Source: Flavobacteriales bacterium (GTDB lineage Bacteria; Bacteroidota; Bacteroidia; Flavobacteriales_F; PHOS-HE28). From it: 5,193 nt of DNA. Below are positions 4,211 to 5,193 of this stretch, piece after piece. Positions within the stretch are counted from its first letter, which is position 1; every line of letters starts with the position of its first letter. The notes below the pieces were generated by a model. That model did no database searches. It had not been told where the DNA came from and worked only from the letters and a program-made list of their open reading frames with translations. A program made the translations under genes and the position numbers. The DNA is taken from contig JALOLX010000159.1 in assembly GCA_025455765.1 (NCBI GenBank), positions 1-5,193 of the forward strand. The letters are read 5' to 3'.

Positions 4211-5193
4211 TTCCCCTTGGAATACTCCACCTGTGTGGGGTAGGCGAATTCCAGCCCCGCCGCGGCGAAGCGCTTCATCAGGTCGAGGTGGATCAGGCTG
4301 CGCGTGGTGAAGATATCGGCCTCTTTACGGATGAAGTAGATGAACAGCACGTTCAACGAAAAATCCTTGAACGCGGTGAAGCTCACCACCCGCTCGGGCA
4401 TCAGTACATCCGCGTGGTCGTCCACCAACTGGTGCAGGATGGCCAGCGCCTCTTCCATCTTCTCCGTCGGCGTCTCGTAGATCAGTCCCAGCTCGTGCCG
4501 CACGCGGAAAGCGGCCTGGTGCGATACGTTCTCCAGCACACTGTCGGTGAACTTGAAGTTGGGTACCACCACCACCGGTCCTTCCAGGGTGCGGATGCGC
4601 GTGCTGCGGATACCCACCTCTTCCACCATGCCATCGTAGCCTGCAATGCGGATGCGGTCGCCTACCATGAACGGCTTGTCCGTGAACACCGTCACACCAC
4701 CGAAGATATTGGCCACCGTATCCTTCGCAGCCATGGCCAGGGCCAGGCCACCGATGCCGATGCCCGCCAGGCCAGGGCCAGGCCACCGATGCCGATGCCC
4801 GCCAACAGCGCGCCCACGTTGTAGCCTGCATTGTTCAACGCCACCACCAAGCCCAGGCCCCATACCAGGAATTTCATCGCACTGCGCACCACCGGCACCA
4901 GCTCGCTCGATACCATGACGGTCTCCTCACGCCGCGCACGGGGGATGAGGAACTCTTCCACCAAGGCATCCACCAAACGCGCAAGCAGCCAGGTCATGGC
5001 CAGAACAGTTGCCACCTTGATGATGCGCTCGATCCACAGGTCCAGCCTGTCCGGCAGCTCCAACTGAAGGAAGGCGAGGTACACACCGATCAGCGTTACG
5101 ATGGCCACCAGCGGCCCACGCAACGCGGTGATGAGGATATCATCAAGCCGTGTGCTCGTGCGGCTGGCCAGACGACGGAGGGCTACAGTGGCG
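4207..5193 (-). pseudogene. MscS-family mechanosensitive ion channel, frameshifted by a 35-bp tandem duplication (5' end outside window)
   Basis: MscS-type channels open under membrane tension and release solutes during osmotic downshock. The frame is open from the right edge (first full codon 5192-5190, reading ATVALRRLASRTSTRLDD) through membrane helices (about 5130-5060, 5030-4940 and 4900-4850) into the pore helix NVGALLAGIGIGGLALA. At the second copy of a 35-bp repeat it shifts into WRASASVAWPWP and stops at TGA 4694-4692. The rest of the gene continues in another frame: AMAAKDTVANIFGG, then VFTDKPFMVGDRIRI of the beta domain, VVVPNFKFTDSVLENVS, and a C-terminal domain ending FAYPTQVEYSKGN with TAA at 4209-4207. 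Removing one repeat copy restores a continuous 316-residue visible protein that is canonical across the junction. As written, the product lacks the end of the pore helix and the whole cytoplasmic vestibule. It may be a real mutation, a reversible switch or a sequence error. The exact MscS subfamily cannot be named without the N-terminus. Confidence 0.9.
4735..4804. repeat. Perfect 35-bp tandem duplication inside the MscS gene
   Basis: Copies 4735-4769 and 4770-4804 are identical over all 35 bases; the match stops exactly at both ends. Each unit is itself internally repetitive (GGCCAG twice, GATGCC twice), reflecting Gly-Ile-Gly-Ile and Leu-Ala-Leu-Ala codons of the pore helix, which would favour strand slippage. 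Because 35 is not a multiple of 3, the duplication shifts the reading frame. Confidence 0.97.

Noticed and set aside
4741..4804. CRISPR-like or minisatellite array
   Set aside because: There are only two copies, directly abutting with no spacer, inside a coding region. This is a simple tandem duplication.
4288..4824. A 178-codon plus-strand open frame opposite the MscS gene
   Set aside because: It is antisense to a clear MscS sequence. Its low-complexity Pro/Met/Ala stretch is only the 35-bp duplication read in another frame.

Overview
The window looks like chromosomal housekeeping DNA from a high-GC (about 60% by eye) member of the Bacteroidota. Three signs support this. No start codon has a Shine-Dalgarno-like purine tract, and the leaders are C/A-rich instead. 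One candidate promoter (upstream of mtgA) resembles the Bacteroidota form, TTG then TAnnTTTG. The small membrane protein and the anti-sigma-like protein resemble types I associate with that phylum. The phylum call is an inference from these features, not from any search.

Layout from left to right. Bases 1-1262 (+) are the 3' part of purL (purine biosynthesis, small PurL type). After 49 bases comes tpx (thiol peroxidase, +), which ends in a strong hairpin terminator at 1811-1851. Next is a minus-strand pair: an ECF sigma factor (2223-2786) and, overlapping its end by 14 bases, a small two-helix membrane protein that is probably its anti-sigma partner (1850-2236). A 223-base divergent intergenic region (2787-3009) separates the sigma gene from a small three-helix membrane protein gene (3010-3351, +), which has its own terminator. 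mtgA (monofunctional peptidoglycan glycosyltransferase, +) follows at 3452-4210. Its stop codon overlaps the stop codon of a convergent MscS-family mechanosensitive channel gene, which runs off the right edge on the minus strand. No gene-free stretch exceeds 300 bases.

Two points stand out. First, the MscS gene is split into two frames by a perfect 35-bp tandem duplication (4735-4769 and 4770-4804) inside the pore helix. Removing one copy restores a canonical MscS sequence, so this is a recent mutation, a reversible slippage switch, or an assembly error. Second, the divergent intergenic region carries two oppositely oriented copies of GTAACC-N16/17-CGTC, an ECF-type promoter pattern. One points at the sigma gene and one at the small membrane protein gene. 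This suggests an autoregulated sigma factor that also drives its divergent neighbour. The sigma/anti-sigma pair, the small membrane protein, the cell-wall polymerase and the osmotic channel would together suit an envelope-stress theme, but only the sigma link to its immediate neighbours has sequence support. I do not see a clearly new multi-gene system here.
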